Shown: positions 28,726-37,963, counted from the stretch's first letter. The stretch: 64,000 nt of DNA from Geodermatophilus normandii (GCF_003182485.1 NZ_QGTX01000001.1:2416001-2480000); one strand, 5' to 3'. Numbers and translations: made by a program. Notes: generated by a model not told the origin, from the letters alone.

Positions 28726-29229
28726 TCACCCGAGCGGTAGCAGGCGGACCCGCGGCGGGCGCAGCAGCGACAGCGGGTCGAGGTAGACCTCGCCGCGGCG
28801 CAGGCCCCAGTGCAGGCACGCGGTGGCCGGGCACCCCTCGTGCCCGGCCAGCAGCCACCCGAGCGGAGCGCCGCGGGCCACCGCCTGCCCGGCCGCGACG
28901 ACGGCGTCAACCGGCTCGTACGTCGTCCGCAGCCCGCCGGCGTGGTCGACGCTGACCACCGGCCGCCCCGCCACCATCCCGGCGAACACGACGACGCCGT
29001 CACCGGCGGCCGCCACGACGGCGCCGGGGACGCCGGCCAGGTCGGCGCCGCGGTGCCCGGGGCCGTAGGGCGAGGGCGGGGGAGCGAACGGCCGGGTGAC
29101 CTCCGGCGGATCGCCCAGCGGCGACGTCCACGGCACGGCGGCCGGGACGGCCGGCTCGGCGACGGCGGGGGCGGGCGCGAGCACGGCGGCGCAGGCCAGC
29201 AGGATGACGAGCAGCAGGCGGGCGGGCAC
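28726..29229 (-). CDS. Secreted M23 (LytM-type) peptidase-fold protein
   Basis: 167 aa with a signal peptide (ARLLLVILLACAAVLAPAPAVA, cleavage after AVA). The M23 domain follows: GHRGADLAG supplies the first His/Asp metal ligands and CLHWGLRRG the last His. The usual HxH reads CLH, so the catalytic-base His is replaced by Cys; this CLHWG form recurs, as I recall, in actinobacterial homologues beside rpsB, so it is probably a subfamily trait rather than decay. Role: cell-wall hydrolysis or regulation. GTG 29229 with GAGGCT 7 nt upstream suggests a leaderless message. Confidence 0.85.
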   Translation of the reverse strand: MPARLLLVILLACAAVLAPAPAVAEPAVPAAVPWTSPLGDPPEVTRPFAPPPSPYGPGHRGADLAGVPGAVVAAAGDGVVVFAGMVAGRPVVSVDHAGGLRTTYEPVDAVVAAGQAVARGAPLGWLLAGHEGCPATACLHWGLRRGEVYLDPLSLLRPPRVRLLPLG

Positions 29230-29325
29230 GCTCCCGAGCCTCGCCGTCCCCTCCTCGCCGGCCGTCCCGCGCGGCCGGCCTGTGGACCGGCCCGGCGGCG
29301 GGGGAGGAGCACCCCGGGCACCGCG

Positions 29326-29531
29326 TATGCTGTCCGGTGCGACCCGTCTGCACGGGTCGACTCCGCGCGTCCTCCTCCCGCCCCAGCGGCGGGGCAGCCC
29401 CACCTCGGTCCCGGTCCTGCCGGGTCGGTGGCGCCGCGGGACGCCAGGGCGGGACACCACCCGGTGCCCGCGTCAACCGAGGAGCGCGGCCGCCGTGCGG
29501 TCGCGCGTGAGCACGAGAGGCTGCGCCCCCC
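29326..29531 (+). promoter_or_regulatory. rpsB promoter and structured 5' leader
   Basis: TATGCT at 29326-29331 is a good -10 match. An RNA starting about 7 nt later would open with a perfect hairpin, 29340-29347 paired with 29352-29359 around a CTGC loop, inside a leader of roughly 190 nt. S2 represses its own operon through a leader in several bacteria, so an autoregulatory site is plausible but unproven. The rest of the 302-bp gap back to 29230 shows no gene. Confidence 0.5.
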
Positions 29532-30464
29532 ATGGCAGTCGTCAGCATGAAGCAGCTGCTCGACAGCGGCGTCCACTTCGGGCACCAGACCCGTCGCTGG
29601 AACCCGAAGATGAAGCGCTTCATCTTCACCGAGCGCAACGGCATCTACATCATCGACCTGCAGCAGACGCTCGGGTACATCGACCAGGCCTACGAGTTCG
29701 TCAAGCAGACCGTGGCCCACGGCGGCTCGATCCTGTTCGTCGGCACCAAGCGCCAGGCGCAGGAGGTCGTGGCCGAGCAGGCCCAGCGCGTCGGCATGCC
29801 CTACGTCAACCAGCGCTGGCTGGGCGGCATGCTCACCAACTTCCAGACCGTGCACAAGCGGCTCCAGCGGCTCAAGGAGCTCGAGGACATGGAGCAGACC
29901 GGCGTGCTGGTCAGCCTGTCCAAGAAGGAGCAGCTGGTCCTCAGCCGCGAGAAGGCCAAGCTCGAGCGCAGCCTCGGCGGTATCCGCGACATGCAGAAGG
30001 TGCCCAGCGCCGTCTGGATCGTGGACACCAAGAAGGAGCACATCGCCGTCGGTGAGGCGCGGAAGCTGAACATCCCGGTCGTCGCGATCCTCGACACCAA
30101 CTGCGACCCCGACGAGGTCGACTACAAGATCCCGGGCAACGACGACGCCATCCGCAGCGCCGCCCTGCTGACCCGCGTGATCGCCGACGCCGTCGCCGAG
30201 GGCCTCATGGCGCGCTCGGCCGCCCAGGCCAACGCCGGCCGCGAGGACGGCGGCGAGCCGGTCATCGGCGACGCCGAGCCGCTGCCGGACTGGGAGCGCG
30301 AGCTGCTGACCGGCCAGGCCGACGGTGCCCCCGCCGAGGCCACCCCGCTGCCGGAGACCCCGGTCGCCCCGCCCGCCGTGACCGCCGAGGAGATCGCGCC
30401 GGTCGAGGGCGTGCCCGCCACCGGCGACACCGCCACCGGCACCCAGGGCGCCCAGAACGGCTGA
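29532..30464 (+). CDS. rpsB: 30S ribosomal protein S2
   Basis: 310 aa. Conserved core [49 protein letters not shown] and [19 protein letters not shown] tail of about 75 residues rich in Pro, Ala and Glu extends beyond the usual fold, common in actinobacteria. First gene of the rpsB-tsf pair. Confidence 0.97.
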   Translation: MAVVSMKQLLDSGVHFGHQTRRWNPKMKRFIFTERNGIYIIDLQQTLGYIDQAYEFVKQTVAHGGSILFVGTKRQAQEVVAEQAQRVGMPYVNQRWLGGMLTNFQTVHKRLQRLKELEDMEQTGVLVSLSKKEQLVLSREKAKLERSLGGIRDMQKVPSAVWIVDTKKEHIAVGEARKLNIPVVAILDTNCDPDEVDYKIPGNDDAIRSAALLTRVIADAVAEGLMARSAAQANAGREDGGEPVIGDAEPLPDWERELLTGQADGAPAEATPLPETPVAPPAVTAEEIAPVEGVPATGDTATGTQGAQNG

Positions 30465-30513
30465 CCCGACGGCGCCGCCGTCCTGGTCCCGTCGGGCCCG
30501 GGCGGCGGCGCCG
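30465..30513 (+). terminator. Attenuator-like alternative hairpins between rpsB and tsf
   Basis: Two mutually exclusive stems: CCCGACGG (30465-30472) with CCGTCGGG (30489-30496), or the 10-bp 30470-30479 with 30504-30513. They share bases 30470-30472. This could set the tsf:rpsB ratio by partial termination or RNA processing. Confidence 0.5.
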
Positions 30514-30556
30514 CGGCACGTCCGCACCACCCACTCCAGACCCGTGAGGAAGTGAC

Positions 30557-31372
30557 ATGCCCGCCTTCACCGCTGCCGACGTCAAGCGCCTCCGCGACGC
30601 CACCGGCGCCGGCATGATGGACGCCAAGAAGGCCCTGACCGAGGCCGACGGCGAGTACGACAAGGCCATCGAGCTGCTGCGCATCAAGGGCGCCAAGGAC
30701 GTCGGCAAGCGCCTCGAGCGCTCCACGACCAACGGCATCGTCGTCAGCAAGCACGGCGCCCTGCTCGAGCTCGACTGCGAGACCGACTTCGTCGCCAAGA
30801 ACGCCGACTTCGTCGCGCTCGCCGAGCGCCTGATCGAGATCGTCCTCGAGCAGTCGCCGAAGGACCTCGACACGCTGCTGGCCACCGAGGTCGACGGCCA
30901 GACCGTCGCCAAGCTCATCGAGGCCGAGTCCGCCCGCATCGGCGAGAAGCTCGTCCTCTCCCGCTTCGCCACCTTCGAGGGCCCGACGGCGGTCTACCTG
31001 CACAAGCGGGCCACCGACCTGCCCCCGGCCATCGGGGTCGCCGTCCAGTACCAGGGCGGCGACGAGGAGGCCGCGCGCTCGCTGGCGATGCACATCGCCG
31101 CCGCGCGCCCGCGCTACCTGTCCCGCGAGGAGGTCCCGGCCGAGGCGGTCGAGACCGAGCGCCGCGTGGCCGAGCAGACCGCCAAGGAGGAGGGCAAGCC
31201 CGAGCAGGCGATCGTCAAGATCGTCGAGGGCCGGGTCAACGCCTACTACAAGGACTTCGTCCTGCTCGAGCAGCCGTCGATCACCGAGCCCAAGCGCACG
31301 GTGAAGCAGATCGTCGACGAGGCCGGCCTGACCGTGCAGCGGTTCGCCCGCTTCGAGGTCGGCCAGGCCTGA
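30557..31372 (+). CDS. tsf: Elongation factor Ts
   Basis: 271 aa nucleotide exchange factor for EF-Tu. N-terminal UBA-like domain [22 protein letters not shown], core motif [16 protein letters not shown] containing the DF pair that opens the EF-Tu nucleotide site, and C-terminal coiled-coil region. ATG with GAGGAAG upstream. Confidence 0.97.
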   Translation: MPAFTAADVKRLRDATGAGMMDAKKALTEADGEYDKAIELLRIKGAKDVGKRLERSTTNGIVVSKHGALLELDCETDFVAKNADFVALAERLIEIVLEQSPKDLDTLLATEVDGQTVAKLIEAESARIGEKLVLSRFATFEGPTAVYLHKRATDLPPAIGVAVQYQGGDEEAARSLAMHIAAARPRYLSREEVPAEAVETERRVAEQTAKEEGKPEQAIVKIVEGRVNAYYKDFVLLEQPSITEPKRTVKQIVDEAGLTVQRFARFEVGQA

Positions 31373-31389
31373 GGCAGCACCGCACCGCG

Positions 31390-31424
31390 CACCGGCCCCG
31401 TCCCGACCAGGGACGGGGCCGGTG
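31390..31424 (+). terminator. Strong terminator after tsf
   Basis: A perfect 15-bp stem (31390-31404 with 31410-31424) closed by a 5-nt loop, 17 nt after the tsf stop. It separates rpsB-tsf from pyrH. Confidence 0.8.
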
Positions 31425-31501
31425 GCGTCCGTGGGCCCGGCTGCCGCGCCGGGCGCCGTTTGGCAGGATCAGGGGAACGACGTCGAGCGAGGGATGAGCA
31501 G

Positions 31502-32290
31502 TTGACCGAGACCGCCACGACGCAGACCCCGGCCGCAGCGCACCCACCGCTCTCGGCCCCCAGCGCCTTCCAGCCCGCCGACGGCGACGGCTACCAGCGG
31601 GTGCTGCTCAAGCTGTCCGGTGAGGCCTTCGGTGGCGGCAGCGTCGGCGTCGACGGCGGCGTCGTGCACAGCATCGCCGAGCAGCTCGCCGGGGTCGTGC
31701 ACGGCGGCACGCAGGTCGCCGTCGTCGTCGGCGGGGGCAACTTCTTCCGCGGCGCCGAGCTGGCCGAGGCGGGGATGGACCGCCGGCACGCCGACTACAT
31801 GGGCATGCTCGGCACGGTCATGAACGCCCTGGCCCTGCAGGCGTTCTGCGAGCAGGTGGGCCTGGAGACCCGGGTGCAGACCGCGATCACCATGGGGCAG
31901 GTCGCCGAGCCCTACATCCCGCGCAAGGCCGTGCGGCACATGGAGAAGGGCCGGCTGGTCATCTTCGGCGCCGGTGCCGGCATGCCGTACTTCTCCACCG
32001 ACACCGTCGCCGCCCAGCGGGCCCTGGAGATCGGCTGCCAGGTGCTGCTCATGGCCAAGAACGGCGTCGACGGCGTCTACGACGACGACCCGCGCACCAA
32101 CCCCGCCGCGACCATGTACGACGACCTCGAGTACGCCACGGTGCTCGCCGACCAGCTCAAGGTCGCCGACGCCACCGCGATCAGCCTCTGCATGGACAAC
32201 CGGATGCCGATCGTGGTGTTCAACCTGCTGCGCGACGGCAACATCGCCCGTGCCGCGGCGGGTGAGAGGATCGGCACGCTGATCAGCTGA
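31502..32290 (+). CDS. pyrH: UMP kinase
   Basis: 262 aa, converts UMP to UDP. Amino-acid-kinase fold: [26 protein letters not shown], the [21 protein letters not shown] segment, [18 protein letters not shown] 30-residue N-terminal Thr/Pro/Ala extension precedes the kinase core. The start is most likely TTG 31502, with GAGGGA 8-9 nt upstream; the nearby ATG at 31494 is out of frame and stops after three codons. CAGGAT at about 31464-31469 is a possible -10. Confidence 0.93.
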   Translation: MTETATTQTPAAAHPPLSAPSAFQPADGDGYQRVLLKLSGEAFGGGSVGVDGGVVHSIAEQLAGVVHGGTQVAVVVGGGNFFRGAELAEAGMDRRHADYMGMLGTVMNALALQAFCEQVGLETRVQTAITMGQVAEPYIPRKAVRHMEKGRLVIFGAGAGMPYFSTDTVAAQRALEIGCQVLLMAKNGVDGVYDDDPRTNPAATMYDDLEYATVLADQLKVADATAISLCMDNRMPIVVFNLLRDGNIARAAAGERIGTLIS

Positions 32291-32362
32291 GCGCGCGCCC
32301 GCACGCGCGCGCCGCACCGCAAGACGACGGCGGGGACGATCCCGCTGCAGGAGGAGAGACCC

Positions 32363-32920
32363 GTGATCGACGACACCCTGCTCGACGCCGAGGAGCGGAT
32401 GGACAAGGCCCTGTCGGTCGCGCGGGAGGACCTCGGCTCGGTGCGCACCGGCCGCGCCGCTCCCTCGATGTTCAACAAGGTCCTGGTCGACTACTACGGC
32501 GCCCCCACCCCCGTGCCGCAGATGTCCTCGATCACGGTGCCCGAGGCGCGCATGGCGGTCATCAAGCCCTACGACATCAGCCAGCTCTCGGCGATCGAGA
32601 AGGCCATCCGCGACAGCGACCTCGGCGTCAACCCGACCAACGACGGCCAGATCATCCGCGTCGTCTTCCCGCAGCTGACCGAGGAGCGCCGCCGCGACCT
32701 CGTGAAGATGGCCCGGTCGAAGGGCGAGGACGCCAAGGTCGCCATCCGCAACGTCCGCCGCCGGGCGAAGGAGGAGCTCGACCGCATCGCGAAGGACGGC
32801 GAGGCGGGCGAGGACGACGTGCGCCGCGCGGAGAAGGAGCTCGACGACCTCACCGCCCAGCACGTCTCGGGCATCGACGAGGCCGTGAAGAACAAGGAGT
32901 CCGAGCTCCTCGAGGTCTGA
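32363..32920 (+). CDS. frr: Ribosome recycling factor
   Basis: 185 aa tRNA-mimicking factor that splits post-termination ribosomes with [29 protein letters not shown] starts domain I helices; [22 protein letters not shown] is domain II; ends [29 protein letters not shown] start after GGAGGAGAG. Usual length. Confidence 0.97.
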   Translation: MIDDTLLDAEERMDKALSVAREDLGSVRTGRAAPSMFNKVLVDYYGAPTPVPQMSSITVPEARMAVIKPYDISQLSAIEKAIRDSDLGVNPTNDGQIIRVVFPQLTEERRRDLVKMARSKGEDAKVAIRNVRRRAKEELDRIAKDGEAGEDDVRRAEKELDDLTAQHVSGIDEAVKNKESELLEV

Positions 32921-32941
32921 GCCGCTCGCCCGACCCCAGCC

Positions 32942-34045
32942 ATGACCTCCCGTCCCGACGCCGCCGGGGCCGGCCCGTCCGGGGACGCCGACACCGGGCC
33001 GATCCCGGTCGTCCGGCGTCCCGCGCCGCCGCCGCCGCCGCCGTCGTCGCACACCGCCTCCGGGCCCGCACCGGTGCGGCCGGTGGCGCCCCCGACCAGC
33101 CCGATCGCCGTCCCGGGCACCCAGGAGATCGCCGTCCCGACGGCGGCCAGGGAGCCCGGGAGCGGGCACGCCGGACCGGACATCGGGCCGGTTCCCGGGC
33201 CGGATCCCGAACCGGACCTCGTCCCGCCCTCCAGCAGCCGGGCCGGGCGGAACCTGGTCGCCGCGATCGGCGTGGGCCTGGGTCTCGGCGCGGTCATCAT
33301 CGCCTCGCTGGTCGTCTACCGGCCGGCGTTCCTGCTGGTCATCGGCGTGGCCATCCTGATCGGCGTCGTCGAGCTGGTCCGCGCGCTGGAGTCCGGCGGC
33401 GCGCGGGCGCCGCTGCCGCCGGTGCTGGTCGGCACCGTCGCGATGCTCGCCCTGGCCTGGACCCGCGGCCCCGACGGCCTCGTCGTGGGCTTCCTGCTGA
33501 CCGTCGTCGCGGTGCTGCTCTGGCGGCTCGGGGACGGTCCGGACGACTACCTCCGCGACGCCTCCGCCGGGGTCCTGGTCGCCCTCTACGTGCCGCTGCT
33601 GGCCGGGTTCGCGGTCCTGCTGCTCGTCCCCGACGACGGCGCCGCGCGGGTGCTGGCCTTCATCGCCACCGTGGTGGGCAACGACGTCGGCGGCTACACC
33701 GCGGGCGTGCTGTTCGGCCGGCACCCCATGGCGCCGACCGTGAGCCCGAAGAAGTCGTGGGAGGGGATGGCCGGGTCGGTCGTGGCCTGCGTGCTCGTCG
33801 CCACGCCGATCGTCGTCCTCGCCCTCGACGGACCGTGGTGGGGCGGCGTCCTCGTCGGCGTCGCGCTGGCGGTCACGGCCACGGTGGGCGACCTGGGGGA
33901 GTCGCTGATCAAGCGCGACCTCGGCATCAAGGACATGGGCACGCTGCTGCCCGGCCACGGCGGGATCATGGACCGGCTCGACAGCCTGCTGCCGTCGGCG
34001 GCGGTGGCCTACCTGCTGCTGTCCTGGGTCGCGCCCCCGCTCTGA
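32942..34045 (+). CDS. cdsA: Phosphatidate cytidylyltransferase
   Basis: 367 aa membrane enzyme making CDP-diacylglycerol from phosphatidate and CTP. About 100 disordered Pro-rich cytoplasmic residues precede roughly eight TM helices. The CdsA signature is at the C-terminus: SPKKSWEGMAGS, then GDLGESLIKRDLGIKDMG and HGGIMDRLDSLL. The N-terminal extension is actinobacterial in style. The last 37 bp overlap the convergent DUF952-GNAT gene. Confidence 0.95.
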   Translation: MTSRPDAAGAGPSGDADTGPIPVVRRPAPPPPPPSSHTASGPAPVRPVAPPTSPIAVPGTQEIAVPTAAREPGSGHAGPDIGPVPGPDPEPDLVPPSSSRAGRNLVAAIGVGLGLGAVIIASLVVYRPAFLLVIGVAILIGVVELVRALESGGARAPLPPVLVGTVAMLALAWTRGPDGLVVGFLLTVVAVLLWRLGDGPDDYLRDASAGVLVALYVPLLAGFAVLLLVPDDGAARVLAFIATVVGNDVGGYTAGVLFGRHPMAPTVSPKKSWEGMAGSVVACVLVATPIVVLALDGPWWGGVLVGVALAVTATVGDLGESLIKRDLGIKDMGTLLPGHGGIMDRLDSLLPSAAVAYLLLSWVAPPL

Positions 34046-35121
34046 GCCCGCAGCACCTCCCAGGTCGAGCCGACCGTTCGGAAGCCGCGCCGGGCGTACC
34101 AGTGCCGCGGCCAGTCGCGGGCGTCGGCCTCGAGGACGAGCAGGTCGCAGCCGGCGTCCGCGGCGAGCTCCACCAGCCGGGCGAGGACGGCGTCGGCGTG
34201 GCCCCGCCCGCGGGCGGCCGGCTCGGTCATCACCGACTCGACCACCGCCGTCGCGCCGTCGACCCGCAGCTGCCCGGCCGCCACCACGCGGCCGTCCTCG
34301 CGCGCGGCCACGTCGGAGACCGCGACGACGGCGTCGTTGCGGTGCTCGCGGCCCACCAGCTGGCGCACCACCTCGTCGAGGTCGGGCAGCCCCGCCAGGC
34401 CGCTGCGCCACCCCGCCTCCCACAGCGCGTGCACCTCGCTCTGCGCGACGACCTCCGCGCGCTCCGCGCCCGGCAGCGGGGGATGGGGAGGGCGGGCCAT
34501 GACGAGCAGCTCGTCGGCCTCCCACCCGGCCGCGGCCAGCTCGGCGGCGACCGCGCCGGCGCCGGCCCAGCGCAGCGTGGCAGGCAGGTCCTGCCCGTCG
34601 ACGACGCCGGCGGCGGCCCGGGCCACCGTGCCGGCGTCCACCGGGCCGTCCAGCAGCAGCCGGTTGTCGTCCCGGGAGTGCGGGAAGCGCCCGTCGAGGA
34701 CGGCCACGCCGCCGGGGACGTCGCGGACCTCGGGCGCCCGGCGCGTCCGCAGCGACAGCTGGTGGGCCAGCGCCCGGCCCAGCGCGTCGCCGGGTGCGGG
34801 CAGCACCGGCGGGACGGGCGGCCGGTAGGGCACGACGGCGACCACGGCAGCGGTCGGCAGCGGCCCGTACAGGTGCGGGAAGCGCATGCCCGCCGGGTCG
34901 CCGGGGACGCCGGGCTCCTCGACCACCGGGTCGGTCAGCCGCGCCGGGTCGACGACGAGCAGCACCAGGTCGCGCCGGCCCGGGAACAGCCGCCGGGCCG
35001 GGAGGGAGACCTGGTCGGGGGAGGAGAGGTGCACGAAGGGCGCACCGGCCGGCGGCAGCGCCCCGGCCGACAGCGCCATCCGCCAGTCCGCCGGCGTGCA
35101 GAGGTGGACGAGGACGCTCAC
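34009..35121 (-). CDS. DUF952-GNAT fusion protein
   Basis: 370 aa. Residues 1-105 match the DUF952 fold (VHLCTPADW, FVHLSSPDQV, FPHLYGPLP), a small beta-barrel of unknown activity with conserved His residues. Residues about 110-370 form an N-acetyltransferase: DAVVAVSDVAA, VESVMTEPAARGRGHADAVLARLVELA (acetyl-CoA loop) and WYARRGFRTVGSTWEVL. The two are in one frame without a stop between, so a genuine fusion. Substrate unknown. GTG start overlaps the ppk2 stop (GTGA); the end overlaps cdsA by 37 bp. Confidence 0.8.
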   Translation of the reverse strand: MSVLVHLCTPADWRMALSAGALPPAGAPFVHLSSPDQVSLPARRLFPGRRDLVLLVVDPARLTDPVVEEPGVPGDPAGMRFPHLYGPLPTAAVVAVVPYRPPVPPVLPAPGDALGRALAHQLSLRTRRAPEVRDVPGGVAVLDGRFPHSRDDNRLLLDGPVDAGTVARAAAGVVDGQDLPATLRWAGAGAVAAELAAAGWEADELLVMARPPHPPLPGAERAEVVAQSEVHALWEAGWRSGLAGLPDLDEVVRQLVGREHRNDAVVAVSDVAAREDGRVVAAGQLRVDGATAVVESVMTEPAARGRGHADAVLARLVELAADAGCDLLVLEADARDWPRHWYARRGFRTVGSTWEVLRAQSGGATQDSSR

Positions 35122-35882
35122 TCCGGGGGGACGGCGTCGGGATCGATCCCGCGAGCGGCCAGGGCGGACTCGATCGCCTCGCACACGGTGCGCACGACGG
35201 TCACCCGCGCCGTCCGCTTGTCGTCCCCGGCGACCAGCGTCCACCGACCGGCCGGGGAGTCGGTGCGCGCGAGCATCTCCTCGACGGCGGCCTCGTACGC
35301 CTCGCGCTTCTCCCGGTTGCGCCAGTCCTCGTCGGTCAGCTTCCACGCGCGGTAGGGGTCGGCGGCGCGCGACTCGAAGCGGCGCAGCTGCTCCTCGGGT
35401 GAGACGTGCAGCCAGAACTTGACCAGCACCATGCCCTCGGCGGCGAGGGTGGTCTCCAGGTCCACGATCTCGCCGTAGGCCCGCTGCCACGCCTCCTCGG
35501 ACGCGAAGCCCTCGACCCGCTCGACCAGCACCCGGCCGTACCAGGTGCGGTCGAGCACGGCCATGCCGCCCCAGCCGGGCAGCACCGGCCAGAACCGCCA
35601 GAGGAAGTGGTGGCGCTTCTCGGTGGACGTCGGGGCGGCGAACTGGGCCACCCGGACGTGGCGGGGGTCGAGCTCGTCGACCAGCCGCTTGATCGCGCCG
35701 CCCTTGCCGGAGGCGTCCCAGCCCTCGAACAGCACGCAGACCGGTGGACCGAGGGGCGTCCCCAGCTGGCCCCCGAGGAAGAGCCGCAGGTGCACCAGCC
35801 GCTGCTGGGCCGCGGCCAGCTGGTCCTTCGCCTCGCGCTTGCCCAGTCGCTGGGTCAGGTCCACGTCGTCGAGTCGTCCCAC
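35118..35882 (-). CDS. ppk2: Polyphosphate kinase 2 family protein
   Basis: 254 aa, one PPK2 domain: Walker A FEGWDASGKGGAIKRL, lid/Walker B LDRTWYGRVLVERVEGF, and substrate region KFWLHVSPEEQLRRFESR. PPK2 enzymes transfer phosphate between polyphosphate and nucleotides; the class (NDP or NMP phosphorylation) is not clear. GTG start with CAGGCT at 35890-35895, 7 nt upstream, suggests a leaderless promoter in the 32-bp gap from the methyltransferase gene. Confidence 0.87.
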   Translation of the reverse strand: MGRLDDVDLTQRLGKREAKDQLAAAQQRLVHLRLFLGGQLGTPLGPPVCVLFEGWDASGKGGAIKRLVDELDPRHVRVAQFAAPTSTEKRHHFLWRFWPVLPGWGGMAVLDRTWYGRVLVERVEGFASEEAWQRAYGEIVDLETTLAAEGMVLVKFWLHVSPEEQLRRFESRAADPYRAWKLTDEDWRNREKREAYEAAVEEMLARTDSPAGRWTLVAGDDKRTARVTVVRTVCEAIESALAARGIDPDAVPPE

Positions 35883-35914
35883 CCCGGTGAGCCTGGCGCA
35901 CCGGCTCCCGGCTG

Positions 35915-36559
35915 TCAGCCCGAAGCGGTGAGGTCGGCGTGCTGCCGGACCCAGGCGTGCATGGCGATGCCCGCCGCGACGCCGGCGTTGATGGACCGGG
36001 TCGAGCCGAACTGGGCGATGGACAGGACGTCACCGGCGACCTCCCGGGCCTCCGCCGTCAGCCCGCTGCCCTCCTGGCCGAACAGGAGCACGCAGGCCCG
36101 CGGGAGGGCGGCGGTCTCCAGGGGCCGGGCGCCGGGCAGGTTGTCGACGGCGAGCACCGGCAGTCCCCGCTCGCGCGCCCAGGCGCCGAGCGCGGCCGCG
36201 TCGGGGTGGTGCCGCACGGACAGGTACCTGTCGGTCACCATGGCGCCGCGGCGGTTCCACCGCTTCTTCCCGACGACGTGCACCTCGGCGGCGAGGAAGG
36301 CGTTGGCCGTGCGCACGACGGTCCCGATGTTCAGGTCGTGGCGCCAGTTCTCGATGGCGACGTGGAAGGCGTGCCGGCGCGGGTCGAGGTCGGCGACGAT
36401 CGCCTCGACCGTCCAGTAGCGGTACCGGTCGACGACGTTGCGCCGGTCGCCGGCGGCGAGCAGCTCGGGGTCGTAGCGCCGGTCCTCCGGCCACGGCCCC
36501 TCCCACGGCCCCACCCCGACCGTGTCGAGCGGGAGGGGGTCCCGTTCCGTCTCCGCCAC
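35915..36559 (-). CDS. TrmH/SpoU family RNA 2'-O-methyltransferase
   Basis: 214 aa SPOUT enzyme. Motif 1 is ENWRHDLNIGTVVRTANAF, motif 2 VLLFGQEGSGL and motif 3 RSINAGVAAGIAMHAW, all intact, so it likely methylates a ribose in tRNA or rRNA; target unknown. The start is uncertain: GTG 36559 is favoured because TAGCGT (36567-36572) is 7 nt upstream as a leaderless -10, and residues upstream of it look non-conserved. Confidence 0.85.
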   Translation of the reverse strand: MAETERDPLPLDTVGVGPWEGPWPEDRRYDPELLAAGDRRNVVDRYRYWTVEAIVADLDPRRHAFHVAIENWRHDLNIGTVVRTANAFLAAEVHVVGKKRWNRRGAMVTDRYLSVRHHPDAAALGAWARERGLPVLAVDNLPGARPLETAALPRACVLLFGQEGSGLTAEAREVAGDVLSIAQFGSTRSINAGVAAGIAMHAWVRQHADLTASG

Positions 36560-36685
36560 GAGGCCGACGCTAACGGGCCGCCCGCCGCCGCCCGGCCGCG
36601 CCTCCGGCGCGCGCCCGGATCCGTCCGGCACGATGGCCACTCCACGGGGTGAGTGAAACATGACGGTGAGTGACTGCGAGGTGGG

Positions 36686-37963
36686 ATGACGGCGCACCAG
36701 GACGACGAGCCGCGCGACGACCTCGGCGGGGTCGCGATCCCGGTCCACCCGGTGGGGGCGGCGGAGGACGCGCCACCGCCACCGGACGTGTGGCGGGACT
36801 GGCTGCCCGAGTGGGTCAACCAGCCGGAGCCCCTGCCCGAGCCCGCGCCGGAGTCCCTGCCGCAGCCGGCGGCCGAGGTCGTGGTGCTCGCGCCCGCGGA
36901 CGGTGACCCGGCGGACGACGGCCCGGGAGCCGGGACCGACGAGGCGCCCGGCGACAACGGGGCTCCCGGGGCCGTCGCTGTCGAGGACGTCGCTGTCGGG
37001 GACGTCGCTGTCGGGGACGTCGCTGTCGGGGACGTCGCTGTCGGGGACGTCGCCGTCGGGGACGTCGCCGTCGAGGACGCCCGTCCCGGCGACGGCGCGC
37101 AGGAGGAGCCCGCCCTCGAGGACGACGTGCCGGAGGCTGCCGGGGAGGACGACCCGGCAGGTGCCGGCGCACCCCTCCCGGTCCCCGGCTGGGACGTGGT
37201 CCCCGAGGCCGGCGCGCCGGAGACGGTGCTCGCCGCCGCCGGCCCGGGCGCCGTCGAGGTCGTGCGGCCGCAGGTCGTCGTCGGCCCCCGCGTGCGGCCG
37301 CGGCGCCGGCTGGGCCTCACGCTGGTGGCGGTGCTGGTGGCCGTCGGCGCGGTGGCGGGCGCGGCTCTGGCGGCGGGCTCGTCGTCCGGTGCGGTCCCGA
37401 CCGCGGCCGTGCAGTCCTCGCCCACGGCGGGCCCCTCGCCCTCCCGCACCGCGACGCCTCCCCGGCCGCCCGTGGCCGTCGCCGTCCCCGCCCCGACGAC
37501 CACGCCCGTGCCGCAGCCGGTCGAGCCCACGCAGGAGGTCGTCGACGACCCCGTCCCGGTGCCCGTCCGCGCTCCGTCGTCACCGGTGACCCCACCGGCG
37601 ACGGTCCCGCAGCCGGTGCCGGAGGTCGTCGTCCCGCCGGCGCCGGACGCTCTCCCGGCCGCCCCGCCCGTCGCGCAGCCGGTCGAACCCGTGGTCCCCG
37701 ACGGGACCACCGTGGACCCGGTCGTGGTCCTCCCGCCGCCCGTGACGCCGACGGAGGACCCCGTCGTGGAGGAGCTCCCGACGCCCGGCCCGCCGCCGAC
37801 CACCACGGCACCGGAGACGACGACGCCGCCGACCACGCCCTCCGAGACGACCGACGAGCCCCCGACGGGCACGGAGGACGGCGAGGCGACCGTTCCGCCG
37901 ACGCCCACGCCGACGCCCACGGCGGCACCGGAGACGACGACGGCCGGCGACCGGAGGCCCTGA
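36686..37963 (+). CDS. Repeat-rich one-pass membrane protein of unknown function
   Basis: 425 aa. An acidic, disordered cytoplasmic N-terminal part (residues 1-205) includes seven tandem VAVxD pentapeptides at 97-131. One TM helix follows a PRRRL stop ([23 protein letters not shown], residues about 211-233). The outer 190 residues are Pro/Thr/Val-rich and low complexity, as in wall-spanning stalks; no catalytic domain is visible. ATG directly preceded by GAGGTGGG. Positive-inside rule agrees with N-in/C-out. Possibly a wall-spanning or sensor-like protein; no homologue recognised. Confidence 0.75.
   Translation: MTAHQDDEPRDDLGGVAIPVHPVGAAEDAPPPPDVWRDWLPEWVNQPEPLPEPAPESLPQPAAEVVVLAPADGDPADDGPGAGTDEAPGDNGAPGAVAVEDVAVGDVAVGDVAVGDVAVGDVAVGDVAVEDARPGDGAQEEPALEDDVPEAAGEDDPAGAGAPLPVPGWDVVPEAGAPETVLAAAGPGAVEVVRPQVVVGPRVRPRRRLGLTLVAVLVAVGAVAGAALAAGSSSGAVPTAAVQSSPTAGPSPSRTATPPRPPVAVAVPAPTTTPVPQPVEPTQEVVDDPVPVPVRAPSSPVTPPATVPQPVPEVVVPPAPDALPAAPPVAQPVEPVVPDGTTVDPVVVLPPPVTPTEDPVVEELPTPGPPPTTTAPETTTPPTTPSETTDEPPTGTEDGEATVPPTPTPTPTAAPETTTAGDRRP
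36974..37078 (+). repeat. Seven 15-bp tandem repeats inside the membrane-protein gene
   Basis: Unit GTCGCTGTCGGGGAC, in frame, encoding VAVGD five times flanked by VAVED at both ends. Units 2-5 are identical at DNA level, which suggests recent slippage expansion and variable copy number between strains. Confidence 0.9.

Noticed and set aside
25107..30530. A 1807-residue open frame on the minus strand
   Set aside because: It is the shadow of comM, dprA, xerC, whiG and rpsB on the other strand; Arg/Gly/Ala/Pro-rich translation without domains, typical of high-GC antisense frames.
31494..31505. ATG at 31494 as the pyrH start
   Set aside because: Out of frame with UMP kinase and stops after three codons; TTG 31502 has a well-spaced ribosome site.
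34046..36700. Plus-strand frames opposite the DUF952-GNAT, PPK2 and methyltransferase genes
   Set aside because: No recognisable motif, while the minus strand carries complete conserved domains and coupled starts.
36974..37078. CRISPR-like short tandem repeats
   Set aside because: No spacers; contiguous in-frame coding repeats.
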